DNA of 40,954 nt from Lachnospiraceae bacterium (lineage in GTDB: Bacteria; Bacillota; Clostridia; Lachnospirales; Lachnospiraceae): NCBI GenBank assembly GCA_024698865.1, contig JAILQS010000004.1:1-40954 (forward strand), given 5' to 3'. Both the position numbers and the translations under genes were made by a program. Positions 1 through 6,711 of the stretch are shown piece by piece. The notes beneath the pieces were generated by a model, which was not told where the DNA came from, ran no database searches, and was given only the letters and a program-made list of their open reading frames with translations. Positions within the stretch are counted from its first letter, which is position 1, and every line of letters starts with the position of its first letter.

Positions 1-45
1 AAACCACCTAAATGGCTGTATTACAGCCATTTAGGTGGTTTTTTC
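1..45. terminator. strong bidirectional hairpin terminator
   Basis: A 17-bp perfect inverted repeat (AACCACCTAAATGGCTG and its complement around a short TATTAC loop) is followed by a T-run on the plus strand. On the minus strand the stem also ends in TTT at the window edge. It is the first strong terminator downstream of the flavodoxin gene on the minus strand and may also stop a plus-strand gene lying outside the window. Confidence 0.8.
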
Positions 46-48
46 TCT

Positions 49-214
49 TGCATCTTTCGGGCAGAAGGCAACCTCAACTAGCTTTCTTTCACCACAAGTT
101 GCTTTTCTCCTGCATCTCCAAGGCAGAAGGCAACCTCAACTAGCTTTCTTTCGTCACAGGTTGCCTTTCTCCTGCATCTTTCGGGCAGAAGGCAACCTCA
201 ACTAGCTTTCTTTT
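49..214. repeat. 2.7 tandem copies of a 62-bp hairpin repeat
   Basis: Units begin at 49, 111 and 173, an exact 62-bp period; the third is cut short by the flavodoxin stop codon. Each unit contains GGCAGAAGGCAACCT and, in the two complete copies, an inverted partner (AGGTTGCCTTT in copy 2, a slightly degenerate AAGTTGCTTTT in copy 1). Copies 1 and 2 can therefore fold as stem-loops in the 3' untranslated region of the flavodoxin transcript. No protein-coding reading is convincing. Confidence 0.75.
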
Positions 215-646
215 CTACAACTGTGCCAGTTCCTTTCCTGCTGCCATAAGCTGTTCAATCGTTGCATCATCCGGCTCGCCGTTTACAATAATGCCCTCGC
301 CGCCTACTACGGTCGCGCCGGCGCTTTCCATACGTTCTACCCAGTTTCTCATCCATTCTCCATCGCCCCATCCGTATGAGCCAAAGAGAACGATCTGCTT
401 GCCTGCCACTTTTCCTTCCAGCTCGGCAACAAACGGTTCCATCGTAGTTTCTTCGAGTTCTTCCACTCCCATAGACGGGCACCCAAGGGCAAATCCCTTT
501 TCTTTTGCAAGTTCATCTACGCTTGCTGCATCTACACTAATAGATGTCGCATTTACACCCGCGTCCTTTGCACCCTTTTCTACATATGCTGCCATTGCTT
601 CTGTATTACCGGTTCCTGACCAGTATACTACTTTTACTTCTTCCAT
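215..646 (-). CDS. flavodoxin
   Basis: Short-chain flavodoxin of 143 residues, an FMN-binding one-electron carrier of the cytoplasm. The N-terminal motif VVYWSGTGNTEAMA is the phosphate-binding loop (SGTGNTE at about residues 10-16). Further motifs that contact the isoalloxazine ring are present: GCPSMGVEELE near residues 55-65 and LFGSYGWGDGEWM near 87-99. The length fits the family. The start ATG is preceded by GGAGG (about 653-657) at a good distance. It is the last gene of an apparent DUF2325 - DUF3793 - flavodoxin unit. Flavodoxins commonly replace ferredoxin under iron limitation, which fits the DtxR-like operators upstream of the first gene. The exact redox partner cannot be read from the sequence. 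Confidence 0.93.
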   Translation of the reverse strand: MEEVKVVYWSGTGNTEAMAAYVEKGAKDAGVNATSISVDAASVDELAKEKGFALGCPSMGVEELEETTMEPFVAELEGKVAGKQIVLFGSYGWGDGEWMRNWVERMESAGATVVGGEGIIVNGEPDDATIEQLMAAGKELAQL

Positions 647-745
647 TTTCTTTCCTCCATTTCTTTTTGTTGGTTTGCGATATCTATAGCGTCTTCCGTC
701 TGTCTCACCTGTGGTTTTCCAAGTGATATAAAAGAAGCAAGCCTT

Positions 746-1345
746 CTAGTTCGCAATTTCACAAAGCATTTTTCCGGATAATAATTCTTTTGCAACACCT
801 ATCTTAACCAGGTCAAACTGCCGGAACATTTCCCTTGCCTGCTCCACATTGGAATACACTTTCCAATAGCCATCCATCAGACAATTTCTCCCCTTATTGG
901 CAATGAAGCCTTCCACATCTTCCACCGGATATCCAAGAAAGATTCCGATTTCATGTGGAAAAGATTCCTCTTTGGCATAAAAAGACGCCACTCTTTCTCT
1001 TAACAGTTCCAGACTTTCTGCCAGTTCCATATCGGTATATCCGTATTTTGCAAGAAACTGTTCTACATTCTCTCTTTTGAGATATTGTTGCAGCTGCTTT
1101 TTGCGATACAGCATTACAACTGTCTTCACACCTTCTGTGTGCAAAATGCGAAACAAAAGGTTCGTGTCTTTTATTTCTTCCTGAATCTTATCCAGGTTCT
1201 TCGTGGGTACCACAAGGATACAGGAAGCTTTCATCCCTTTTAAAAGCGGTGCCAGATTCATAATAAAAAACAGACGCAGCGAGTCCTCAGCACTGTTTTT
1301 TCTCAGATATTCCAATAACATCCTTCTAGCCATAATTATCTTCAT
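746..1345 (-). CDS. DUF3793 family protein
   Basis: A 199-residue soluble protein of the DUF3793 family, recognised from the APLLKGMKASCIL segment near residue 32 and the conserved FPHEIGIFLGYPVEDVEGFI region near 130. It has no signal peptide and no membrane segment. The function of the family is unknown; in gut clostridia it is found next to flavodoxins, DUF2325 proteins and ferrous iron transport genes, so a role in iron or redox homeostasis is an inference from context. A GGAAAGGA stretch lies just before the ATG. The gene is 27 bp from the DUF2325 stop and about 100 bp from the flavodoxin gene, consistent with one operon. Confidence 0.8.
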   Translation of the reverse strand: MKIIMARRMLLEYLRKNSAEDSLRLFFIMNLAPLLKGMKASCILVVPTKNLDKIQEEIKDTNLLFRILHTEGVKTVVMLYRKKQLQQYLKRENVEQFLAKYGYTDMELAESLELLRERVASFYAKEESFPHEIGIFLGYPVEDVEGFIANKGRNCLMDGYWKVYSNVEQAREMFRQFDLVKIGVAKELLSGKMLCEIAN

Positions 1346-1372
1346 TTCCTTTCCATATAAGACAAATGCGAC

Positions 1373-1651
1373 TTACGCGTATTGCTCTAATATTTCCTTT
1401 AAGGCACTGGCACTGCTGCTGTGCGAACGGGCAACAATCGTGTTATTCTTTTCCGACTCAGCGACCGCACAGTGAACCAGTTTATGAGATACGGTTGATG
1501 TAAACAAAATCATTAAATCCGGACATCCGATTTTATTCTTCAGATTGGTCTGCATCTTGGTAAATACCTTTGCCTTACACTTATACTTTTTACAAATATC
1601 CTTATATTGCGTTTCCATTCTTTCATGTCCACCAATTATTACAACACTCAT
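1373..1651 (-). CDS. DUF2325 domain protein
   Basis: About 92 residues, DUF2325 family, recognised by the opening SVVIIGGHERM, the middle PDLMILFTSTVSHKLVH and the late KNNTIVARSHSSSASAL segment. These resemble a Rossmann-like fold with a conserved histidine, and the family has no established reaction. An ATG 12 bases upstream (1663) would add MEGI, but its GGAGGG is the natural ribosome binding site of the ATG at 1651, so I take 1651 as the start. It is the first gene of the unit and sits directly behind the TTGACG/TATAGT promoter and the two DtxR-like palindromes. Confidence 0.82.
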   Translation of the reverse strand: MSVVIIGGHERMETQYKDICKKYKCKAKVFTKMQTNLKNKIGCPDLMILFTSTVSHKLVHCAVAESEKNNTIVARSHSSSASALKEILEQYA

Positions 1652-1695
1652 AATTCCCTCCATTGTTTTATTTTATGCATGACTGATTGTTTTAA

Positions 1696-1731
1696 TGTAG
1701 TATATACTAACCTCCGTTAGCATATACTAAC
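1696..1731 (-). promoter_or_regulatory. tandem DtxR/IdeR-like operators
   Basis: Two related 16-bp imperfect palindromes lie exactly 20 bp apart, at 1696-1711 (GTAGTATATACTAAC core) and 1716-1731 (GTTAGCATATACTAAC). The TTAG...CTAA arms resemble sites for metal-dependent DtxR/IdeR-type repressors. The second site overlaps the -10 box and the first covers the expected transcription start, so repression by steric block is likely. Assignment to a DtxR-type regulator rests on motif resemblance and gene content only. Confidence 0.55.
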
Positions 1732-1758
1732 TATAATAAATAAAAAGAACTTCGTCAA
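1730..1758 (-). promoter_or_regulatory. promoter of DUF2325-DUF3793-flavodoxin operon
   Basis: On the minus strand, TTGACG (1753-1758) and TATAGT (1730-1735) are separated by 17 bp, near consensus for sigma-A. The -35 box lies in the downstream arm of the terminator hairpin at 1745-1780. Confidence 0.7.
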
Positions 1759-1780
1759 GTGTTTTTTGACAAAGTTCTTC
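1736..1780 (-). terminator. terminator of the nrdD-nrdG-lipoprotein unit
   Basis: Minus-strand hairpin AAGAACTT(T)GTCAA / TTGAC(G)AAGTTCTT with an A-rich loop, followed by TTTTTATTTATT. It lies 36 bp after the lipoprotein stop codon. Confidence 0.75.
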
Positions 1781-1816
1781 TATTGCCTATTAACCGCATA
1801 CTATAAGTTTGTATAC

Positions 1817-2563
1817 CTACTTAAAAAACGAACGATAATAATCGCCACTTTCACCCTTTACTTTCATATACAGCATCCGAGATTTCTTTTTATTCAGATA
1901 GATTTCATTGCCCAGATTATCAGAATCGGTCCTTCCGTACAGTTCATGTGACTCATATAATTTCTCCCAGCCATTTGCATATCCTAATTTCCCGATAAAT
2001 ACAAGATTATTCTCTTCTGTAAAGTCCTCAGTGTCAACAGAGCGAGACCATTCTCCCCAACTATACTTTACTCCTTTATAGCATATCATTTCAGGATTAA
2101 GGAACTGGTAATACGAATCAAACAAAGGATTCTCTCTATGATCTTCATGATTTACTCCCACCGCATATCTTACATAATATGTTGCCTTTTCCTTTTCTCC
2201 GACATAATGCCAGCCTTTGCAATATATCGCGTCACTATCCTCTTTTAAAATATATAACTCATCTCCCAGTCCTATATAAGCATCATTTGCCGTAAAATTC
2301 TCTTCCGGCAGTTCTCCGTTTTTAACAAGTTTTTGTATCTTACCTATATACGTGTCCGTCTTATCCAAAACTCCTGCTCCTGTATAATGATAAAGCTTGC
2401 CATTATAACAAATACACTCATAAATTGGTTCCTTTAAATCCTCTTCTGTCAGATTGGAAATTTTCTTGTATTTTTCCTGTGTAAGGCTATCTTTGTTGGT
2501 GCATGCAGTGCTCCACAACATAACAGATATTACACATAACACTAATAATATTTTTTTACTCAA
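1817..2563 (-). CDS. lipoprotein with internal duplication
   Basis: About 248 residues beginning MSKKILLVLCVISVMLWSTAC, a lipoprotein signal peptide whose lipobox ends at Cys21. The mature part holds two related blocks. The first runs from ICYNGKLYHY to AIYCK (about residues 50-117). The second runs from ICYKGVKYSWGE to MLYMK (about 160-233). Each contains a YIG/FIG-type strand, a G.ELYIL / NEIYL strand and a closing tyrosine strand, so a duplicated small beta domain anchored on the outer face of the membrane is likely. The start is TTG with GGGAG seven bases upstream. A seven-codon ORF ends four bases before the TTG. The family is not recognised. The gene follows nrdG by about 58 bp and probably shares its transcript. 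Confidence 0.75.
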   Translation of the reverse strand: MSKKILLVLCVISVMLWSTACTNKDSLTQEKYKKISNLTEEDLKEPIYECICYNGKLYHYTGAGVLDKTDTYIGKIQKLVKNGELPEENFTANDAYIGLGDELYILKEDSDAIYCKGWHYVGEKEKATYYVRYAVGVNHEDHRENPLFDSYYQFLNPEMICYKGVKYSWGEWSRSVDTEDFTEENNLVFIGKLGYANGWEKLYESHELYGRTDSDNLGNEIYLNKKKSRMLYMKVKGESGDYYRSFFK

Positions 2564-2567
2564 GAAA

Positions 2568-2591
2568 TCACTCCCTTTTCATCCAATTCAT
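2568..2591 (-). CDS. possible seven-codon leader ORF
   Basis: ATG AAT TGG ATG AAA AGG GAG TGA (MNWMKRE) is preceded by GGAGGAGG six bases upstream, a far better ribosome binding site than most genes here. Its stop lies four bases before the TTG start of the lipoprotein, in another frame. It may load ribosomes onto the weak TTG by translational coupling. Whether the peptide itself matters is unknown. Confidence 0.35.
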   Translation of the reverse strand: MNWMKRE

Positions 2592-2621
2592 AGTTATCCT
2601 CCTCCAACAAACCAGATAATT

Positions 2622-3146
2622 TCACTTCAAATCAACTTCCACAACCTCACCACTCTCCAGACTCTTCTTCACGTCAATCACCCTCTGGTTATTCGAGCCG
2701 CGGAATTTGAGCATAATATTTTTTTCTTCCAGCACAAACGGTCCATCCACCAGCACGTCGATATAGGAAAGAAGCTTACTCGTGTTCTCCGTGAATACCT
2801 TTCCACCCTCGCAAAGATCTTTGTCCATGAGATATCCGGTGTAGGCCCACACGGAGAGATCCGGATAGATTTCTCTCACACGTTCCATAAATGGTGCAAG
2901 CACTTTTTGATTCTCCGGCTCGAAGGGATCCCCGCCAAGCAGTGTCAGTCCCGTCACATACTCCGGAGCCAGTGAATCGATGATTTCCTTTTCTATCGTG
3001 GCATCAAACGGCTTACCATAGGCAAAATCCCAGGTCTCCGGCTGAAAACACCCTTTACAGTGATTCCGACATCCGGACACAAATAAAGAAGTCCTTACTC
3101 CCGGTCCATTTGCTATATCACAGTATTTTATCGCTGCGTAATTCAT
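2622..3146 (-). CDS. nrdG: anaerobic ribonucleotide reductase activating protein
   Basis: Radical SAM activase of 174 residues that installs the glycyl radical on NrdD using S-adenosylmethionine and a [4Fe-4S] cluster. The cluster motif CRNHCKGC (CX3CX2C, Cys26, Cys30, Cys33) is intact and is preceded by the usual NGPGVRTSLFVSGC. The GGDPFEP segment near residue 92 is the SAM-binding GGE-like motif. The length is typical. AAGGAG lies eight bases before the ATG. The gene follows nrdD by 128 bp, with a hairpin in between. It works directly on the neighbouring NrdD. Confidence 0.96.
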   Translation of the reverse strand: MNYAAIKYCDIANGPGVRTSLFVSGCRNHCKGCFQPETWDFAYGKPFDATIEKEIIDSLAPEYVTGLTLLGGDPFEPENQKVLAPFMERVREIYPDLSVWAYTGYLMDKDLCEGGKVFTENTSKLLSYIDVLVDGPFVLEEKNIMLKFRGSNNQRVIDVKKSLESGEVVEVDLK

Positions 3147-3204
3147 AAACTGTTGCTCCTTGTTTTCTCATTTCTCTTTCCTGAATGATGTTTCTCCATT
3201 TGAA

Positions 3205-3236
3205 ATCAGCACTACCGAATAATCGACAGTGCTGAT
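3205..3236. other. hairpin between nrdD and nrdG
   Basis: Perfect 9-bp inverted repeat ATCAGCACT / AGTGCTGAT around a 14-nt loop. On the minus strand only TTTC follows the stem, so it is a poor terminator. It may stabilise the nrdD message or set the nrdD:nrdG ratio. Confidence 0.5.
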
Positions 3237-3274
3237 ACTAACATTTCTTTTATATGAGCGTATCACATCTTTTA

Positions 3275-5434
3275 TTATAAATGCAATACTCTTTCTTTAA
3301 TCTCCTGCGTACGTCCCTGATTCCAGAACTGGGTTCCAATGTATCCACAGGTTCTGCGTGCCACATTCATTTTTTCCTGATCTGTGTTGTGGCAGTTCGG
3401 GCATTCCCAGATTAATTTGTTGTCCTTTTCGACAATCTGAATCTCTCCGTCATAACCGCATTCCATACAATAATCGCTCTTCGTGTTAAGTTCTGCATAC
3501 ATAATGTTGTCATAAATGTACTGCATAACTGCGATTACAGCTTCTAAGTTATCGTTCATATTTGGAACTTCTACGTAACTGATAGCTCCTCCCGGAGAAA
3601 GTTCTTGGAACTGGGATTCGAATTTTAATTTTTCGAAGGCATTCATTTCCTCGGTTACGTGTACATGATAACTGTTGGTAATATAGTTCTTGTCTGTAAC
3701 ACCCGGAACACTTCCAAATCGCTTCTGTAAGCATTTGGCGAACTTGTAGGTGGTAGACTCCAACGGTGTTCCATACAAACTAAAATCAATATTGTGCATT
3801 TCTCTCCACTCAGCGCAGGCATCATTCAAGCGATGCATTACCTTTAATGCAAATTCAGTGCCTTCCGGTTCTGTATGAGAAACATTTTTCATATATCTGG
3901 TACATTCACACAAGCCGGCATATCCAAGTGAAATCGTTGAATATCCGTTAAATAACAGCTTGTCGATCTTCTCACCTTTTTCCAGACGTGCCAGAGCACC
4001 GTTTTGCCAAAGAATTGGTGCTACATCAGACTTGGTTCCAAGCAGACGCTTATGGCGAAGCAGGAGTGCCTGGTGGCAAAGTTCCAGACGTTCATCTAAG
4101 ATGTGGAAGAACTTCTGCATATCTTTTCCGGAAGAACATGCTACATCTACAAGGTTGATAGTAACAACACCCTGGTTGAATCTTCCGTAGAATTTGCCTT
4201 TGCCTTCTTCATCATTGTATACGGTAAGGAAGGAACGGCATCCCATACAAGGATAGCAAAATCCTTTCTTAAGCTGTTTCATTACCTTTTCGGAAATATA
4301 ATCCGGCACCATACGTTTGGCGGTACATTTGGCAGCAAGCTTTGTCAGCTCAAAGTACTTCGTGCCCTCTTTGATATTATCCTCTTCCAGAACATAAATC
4401 AATTTCGGGAATGCCGGTGTTGTATATACACCCTTTTCATTTTTCACGCCAAGAATTCTCTGACGCAAGGTCTCCTCTATGATCATGGCAAGGTCGTCTT
4501 TAAGACGTCCGTCTTCCACTTCGTTCAGATACATAAATACGGTAACAAACGGAGCCTGTCCATTGGTTGTCATAAGGGTGGTTACCTGATACTGAATAAT
4601 CTGAACACCCTGTTTGATTTCGTCCTTTACGCGATCTTCCGCAATCTGATTGATGACTTCTTCCGATACATCCACGCCGGCCTTTGCCATGCGTTCTCTT
4701 GTTTCTTTGCGGAACTTTTCACGGCTGACCTGTACAAAAGGTGCAAGGTGAGAAAGAGAAATACTCTGACCACCGTACTGTGAACTTGCAATCTGCGCAA
4801 TCGCCTGTGTGGCAATATTACAAGCCGTAGAAAAACTCTTTGGTCTTTCAATCATAGTCTCACTGATAACAGTTCCGTTCTGGAGCATATCTTCCAGATT
4901 TACCAGACAGCAGTTATGCATATGCTGTGCAAAATAATCCGCATCATGAAAATGAATCAAGCCCTTCTCATGAGCATCTACAATCTCTTTTGGTAAGAGG
5001 AAACGTTTGGTAATATCCTTACTAACCTCTCCTGCCATATAGTCTCTTTGCACACTGTTAACAATCGGATTCTTGTTCGAATTCTCCTGCTTCACTTCTT
5101 CGTTGTTGCATTCCAGCAGACTTAGAATCTGCTCATCTGTAGAATTCGCTTTACGAATCACTGCTCTTTTATAACGGTAAGTGATGTAATTACGCGCTAC
5201 GTTAAAAGCGTTCTTCTCCATGATATGATTCTCTACCATATCCTGTACTTCTTCCACGCTCGGTGCACGATTCATCAATTTACATTCTTCCTTCACTGCC
5301 TTCACAATCAAATGAATGGTAAGGTCGTTCATCCGCTCCATCTCAGACACACTCTGGTTTGCTTTGCGGATTGCAATCTCTATTTTCTTCTCATCAAATT
5401 CATCTTCGATACCACTACGTTTAATTACTTTCAC
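3275..5434 (-). CDS. nrdD: anaerobic (class III) ribonucleoside-triphosphate reductase
   Basis: A 719-residue glycyl radical enzyme that reduces ribonucleoside triphosphates to deoxy forms without oxygen. The N-terminal ATP-cone (about residues 1-95, opening VIKRSGIEDEFDEKKIEIAI) binds ATP/dATP for allosteric control. The catalytic barrel follows. Near the C terminus a CMECG...CPNC pair is the zinc site, and RRTCGYIGTQFWNQGR carries the glycyl radical, by family comparison at about Gly697. The start is GTG, eight bases after GGAGGGG. The message has an unusually long structured leader (5435-5640). Partner nrdG lies downstream. A consensus promoter with an NrdR-like box suggests control by the nucleotide-sensing repressor NrdR, whose gene is not in the window. 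Confidence 0.97.
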   Translation of the reverse strand: MKVIKRSGIEDEFDEKKIEIAIRKANQSVSEMERMNDLTIHLIVKAVKEECKLMNRAPSVEEVQDMVENHIMEKNAFNVARNYITYRYKRAVIRKANSTDEQILSLLECNNEEVKQENSNKNPIVNSVQRDYMAGEVSKDITKRFLLPKEIVDAHEKGLIHFHDADYFAQHMHNCCLVNLEDMLQNGTVISETMIERPKSFSTACNIATQAIAQIASSQYGGQSISLSHLAPFVQVSREKFRKETRERMAKAGVDVSEEVINQIAEDRVKDEIKQGVQIIQYQVTTLMTTNGQAPFVTVFMYLNEVEDGRLKDDLAMIIEETLRQRILGVKNEKGVYTTPAFPKLIYVLEEDNIKEGTKYFELTKLAAKCTAKRMVPDYISEKVMKQLKKGFCYPCMGCRSFLTVYNDEEGKGKFYGRFNQGVVTINLVDVACSSGKDMQKFFHILDERLELCHQALLLRHKRLLGTKSDVAPILWQNGALARLEKGEKIDKLLFNGYSTISLGYAGLCECTRYMKNVSHTEPEGTEFALKVMHRLNDACAEWREMHNIDFSLYGTPLESTTYKFAKCLQKRFGSVPGVTDKNYITNSYHVHVTEEMNAFEKLKFESQFQELSPGGAISYVEVPNMNDNLEAVIAVMQYIYDNIMYAELNTKSDYCMECGYDGEIQIVEKDNKLIWECPNCHNTDQEKMNVARRTCGYIGTQFWNQGRTQEIKERVLHL

Positions 5435-5508
5435 AGTACCCCTCCAAAAATTCTCTTTTCCAAACTAATCTTAATCGAGTAGGCTGACTCCTACTCGGTT
5501 TCGCATCT

Positions 5509-5537
5509 GAACATTCCGCACTTCGTGCTCCATGTTC
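5509..5537 (-). other. hairpin with symmetric GGA/GGA internal loop
   Basis: On the minus strand this reads GAACAT-GGA-GCAC-GAA-GTGC-GGA-ATGTTC: two perfect stems separated by an internal loop with GGA on both sides and a three-base loop. The symmetry is unlikely by chance in 29 nt. It is part of the nrdD leader. Confidence 0.6.
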
Positions 5538-5541
5538 TTAC

Positions 5542-5595
5542 GACCGGCAAATGGATTTGCATGCAAATGAATTTGCATGCATCCGCTTGCCGGTC
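5542..5595. repeat. 54-bp near-perfect inverted repeat
   Basis: Outer arms GACCGGCAA/TTGCCGGTC are perfect. The inner arms are GATTTGCATGCAAAT and ATTTGCATGCATC, separated by GA, with a short internal loop between outer and inner stems. There is no T-run on either side, so it is not a simple terminator. A small non-autonomous repeat element or a structured RNA are both possible. Confidence 0.7.
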
Positions 5596-5604
5596 TTGTG
5601 CTAC

Positions 5605-5642
5605 AAAAAAATATCTCAGCCAATAAAATCCCAGCTGAGATA
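5605..5642 (-). terminator. terminator at the nrdD transcription start
   Basis: Minus-strand TATCTCAGC / GCTGAGATA stem with a 13-nt loop followed by TTTTTTT. It is well placed to stop read-through from the patatin gene. The nrdD start site predicted from the TATAAT box falls inside the 5' arm, so nrdD transcripts would lack most of that arm and escape. Confidence 0.75.
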
Positions 5643-5643
5643 A

Positions 5644-5671
5644 ATTATACTACATCTAGTGTTCGTGTCAA
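5644..5671 (-). promoter_or_regulatory. nrdD promoter with NrdR-like box
   Basis: Consensus TTGACA (5666-5671), 16-bp spacer, TATAAT (5644-5649) on the minus strand. The stretch 5647-5662 (ACACTAGATGTAGTAT on the minus strand) matches 13 of 16 positions of the NrdR box ACACWATATATWGTGT and overlaps spacer and -10. A perfect 15-bp palindrome ACAACATTTTGTTGT lies upstream at 5681-5695. It does not match a second NrdR box well. Confidence 0.7.
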
Positions 5672-5731
5672 TACGAAACGACAACATTTTGTTGTTAATT
5701 TTCGTAAATCCCACTTTAATTTGCTTGCATT

Positions 5732-6598
5732 TTACAGAAACTCCTTGACCCTTCCTAATATTGTTCTCGCATCCATAATTCCAAGGTCATAGACCGCCTG
5801 CAACTTTGCAGGATCGGACTCAATTTTACTTATTGTGATTGGCTGACTCGGACGGATGACAATCACCTTGCCTTCCTTTTCTTTTTGCTTCAAACGTTCT
5901 ATGGTTCCATTGTACATAATATGTCGTTCCATAATTCTTTTTGCAAACTCCGGATACTTTCGATAGCGAAGCTTTGCCATCCACGCCGGAATCGCTCCCT
6001 TTACATAGGTGATGTCTTTGGTAAGTACAACCACCTGCTTTTCGTACCCCATCTTAGCAAATTTTTCGAATGGAATACTGTCTGTAATCGCTCCGTCGAG
6101 ATGCTGCGAAATAGTTTCTTCACCGGTCATTTCATCTCTTACAGAAAGTGTCACCGGTTTGGATACGAACGGCATAGAGCCGGAAGCACGAATCACGTCC
6201 ATCTGCGCAAATACATCCGTAATCTGATGATACACCGGCTTACCTGTCTTGATATCCGTCGTCACTGCATAAAATGGTACTTCGGAGTTTGTATACGTTT
6301 CATTATCGAACGGATCCAAATCTCTTGGCACCCTCTCGTATGCGTACTCCGTATTTATAATATTGCCTGTTTTAAGCATCGTGCGAAAGCCCATATAGTC
6401 CTTATCACCGTTAAAACGCTTGTTATAGCGAATCGCTCTCCCTTTTTGTCCGGATAAATAATTTACCCCAAAAATAGCGCCTGCAGAAACTCCGATAATT
6501 CCATCAAACGTAATACCTTCGTCCATAAAAACATCCAACACACCAGCTGTATACATACCTTTCATGGCGCCGCCTTCGAGCACTAACCCCGTCTTCAT
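5732..6598 (-). CDS. patatin-like phospholipase
   Basis: About 288-residue patatin-family serine hydrolase, expected to cleave acyl esters of phospholipids or other lipids with a Ser-Asp dyad. The oxyanion motif LEGGAMKGMYTAGV (residues 7-20), the nucleophile elbow GVSAG (Ser38) and the HLDGAITDS aspartate motif are all intact. No signal peptide is seen, so it acts in the cytoplasm. An upstream in-frame ATG at 6625 is rejected because the TATAAT at 6633-6638 would place the transcript start at or beyond it. The ATG at 6598 has AGGACGGTGA in front and gives the usual MKTGLVLEGG start. The natural substrate is unknown. Confidence 0.9.
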   Translation of the reverse strand: MKTGLVLEGGAMKGMYTAGVLDVFMDEGITFDGIIGVSAGAIFGVNYLSGQKGRAIRYNKRFNGDKDYMGFRTMLKTGNIINTEYAYERVPRDLDPFDNETYTNSEVPFYAVTTDIKTGKPVYHQITDVFAQMDVIRASGSMPFVSKPVTLSVRDEMTGEETISQHLDGAITDSIPFEKFAKMGYEKQVVVLTKDITYVKGAIPAWMAKLRYRKYPEFAKRIMERHIMYNGTIERLKQKEKEGKVIVIRPSQPITISKIESDPAKLQAVYDLGIMDARTILGRVKEFL

Positions 6599-6632
6599 TT
6601 GTAATTCACCGTCCTTTATTCTCATAAAACCT

Positions 6633-6661
6633 ATTATACTTTTTTATCGGGCGAACAACAA
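6633..6661 (-). promoter_or_regulatory. promoter of patatin gene
   Basis: Minus-strand TTGTTG (6656-6661), 17-bp spacer, TATAAT (6633-6638), placed in the short gap after the S8 protease gene. Confidence 0.65.
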
Positions 6662-6711
6662 TAACCAATTTGCATAGAAACGAATGATTCACACAATTTA
6701 AAGATGCCCTT

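Larger units (their letters stand above)
5435..5604 (-). ncRNA. structured nrdD 5' leader
   Basis: Between the predicted transcription start (about 5637) and the GTG start there is no reading frame but a series of hairpins. One spans 5542-5595 with outer arms GACCGGCAA / TTGCCGGTC and an inner ATTTGCATGCA-type stem (54 nt in all). The next spans 5509-5537: a GAACAT/ATGTTC stem, a symmetric GGA/GGA internal loop, then GCAC-GAA-GTGC. The last spans 5476-5497, CGAGTAGG / CCTACTCG. No known riboswitch consensus is recognised. It could be a cis-regulatory RNA or an inserted repeat element. Confidence 0.45.

Noticed and set aside
49-214. CRISPR array from regular repeats
   Set aside because: The period of 62 bp is made of repeat without unique spacers, only 2.7 copies exist, and no cas genes are present.
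4103-4783. 226-codon plus-strand frame
   Set aside because: Antisense to nrdD, no ribosome binding site, no recognisable domain.
5435-5642. Cobalamin riboswitch before nrdD
   Set aside because: No B12-box-like sequence is present, and class III reductase does not use cobalamin.
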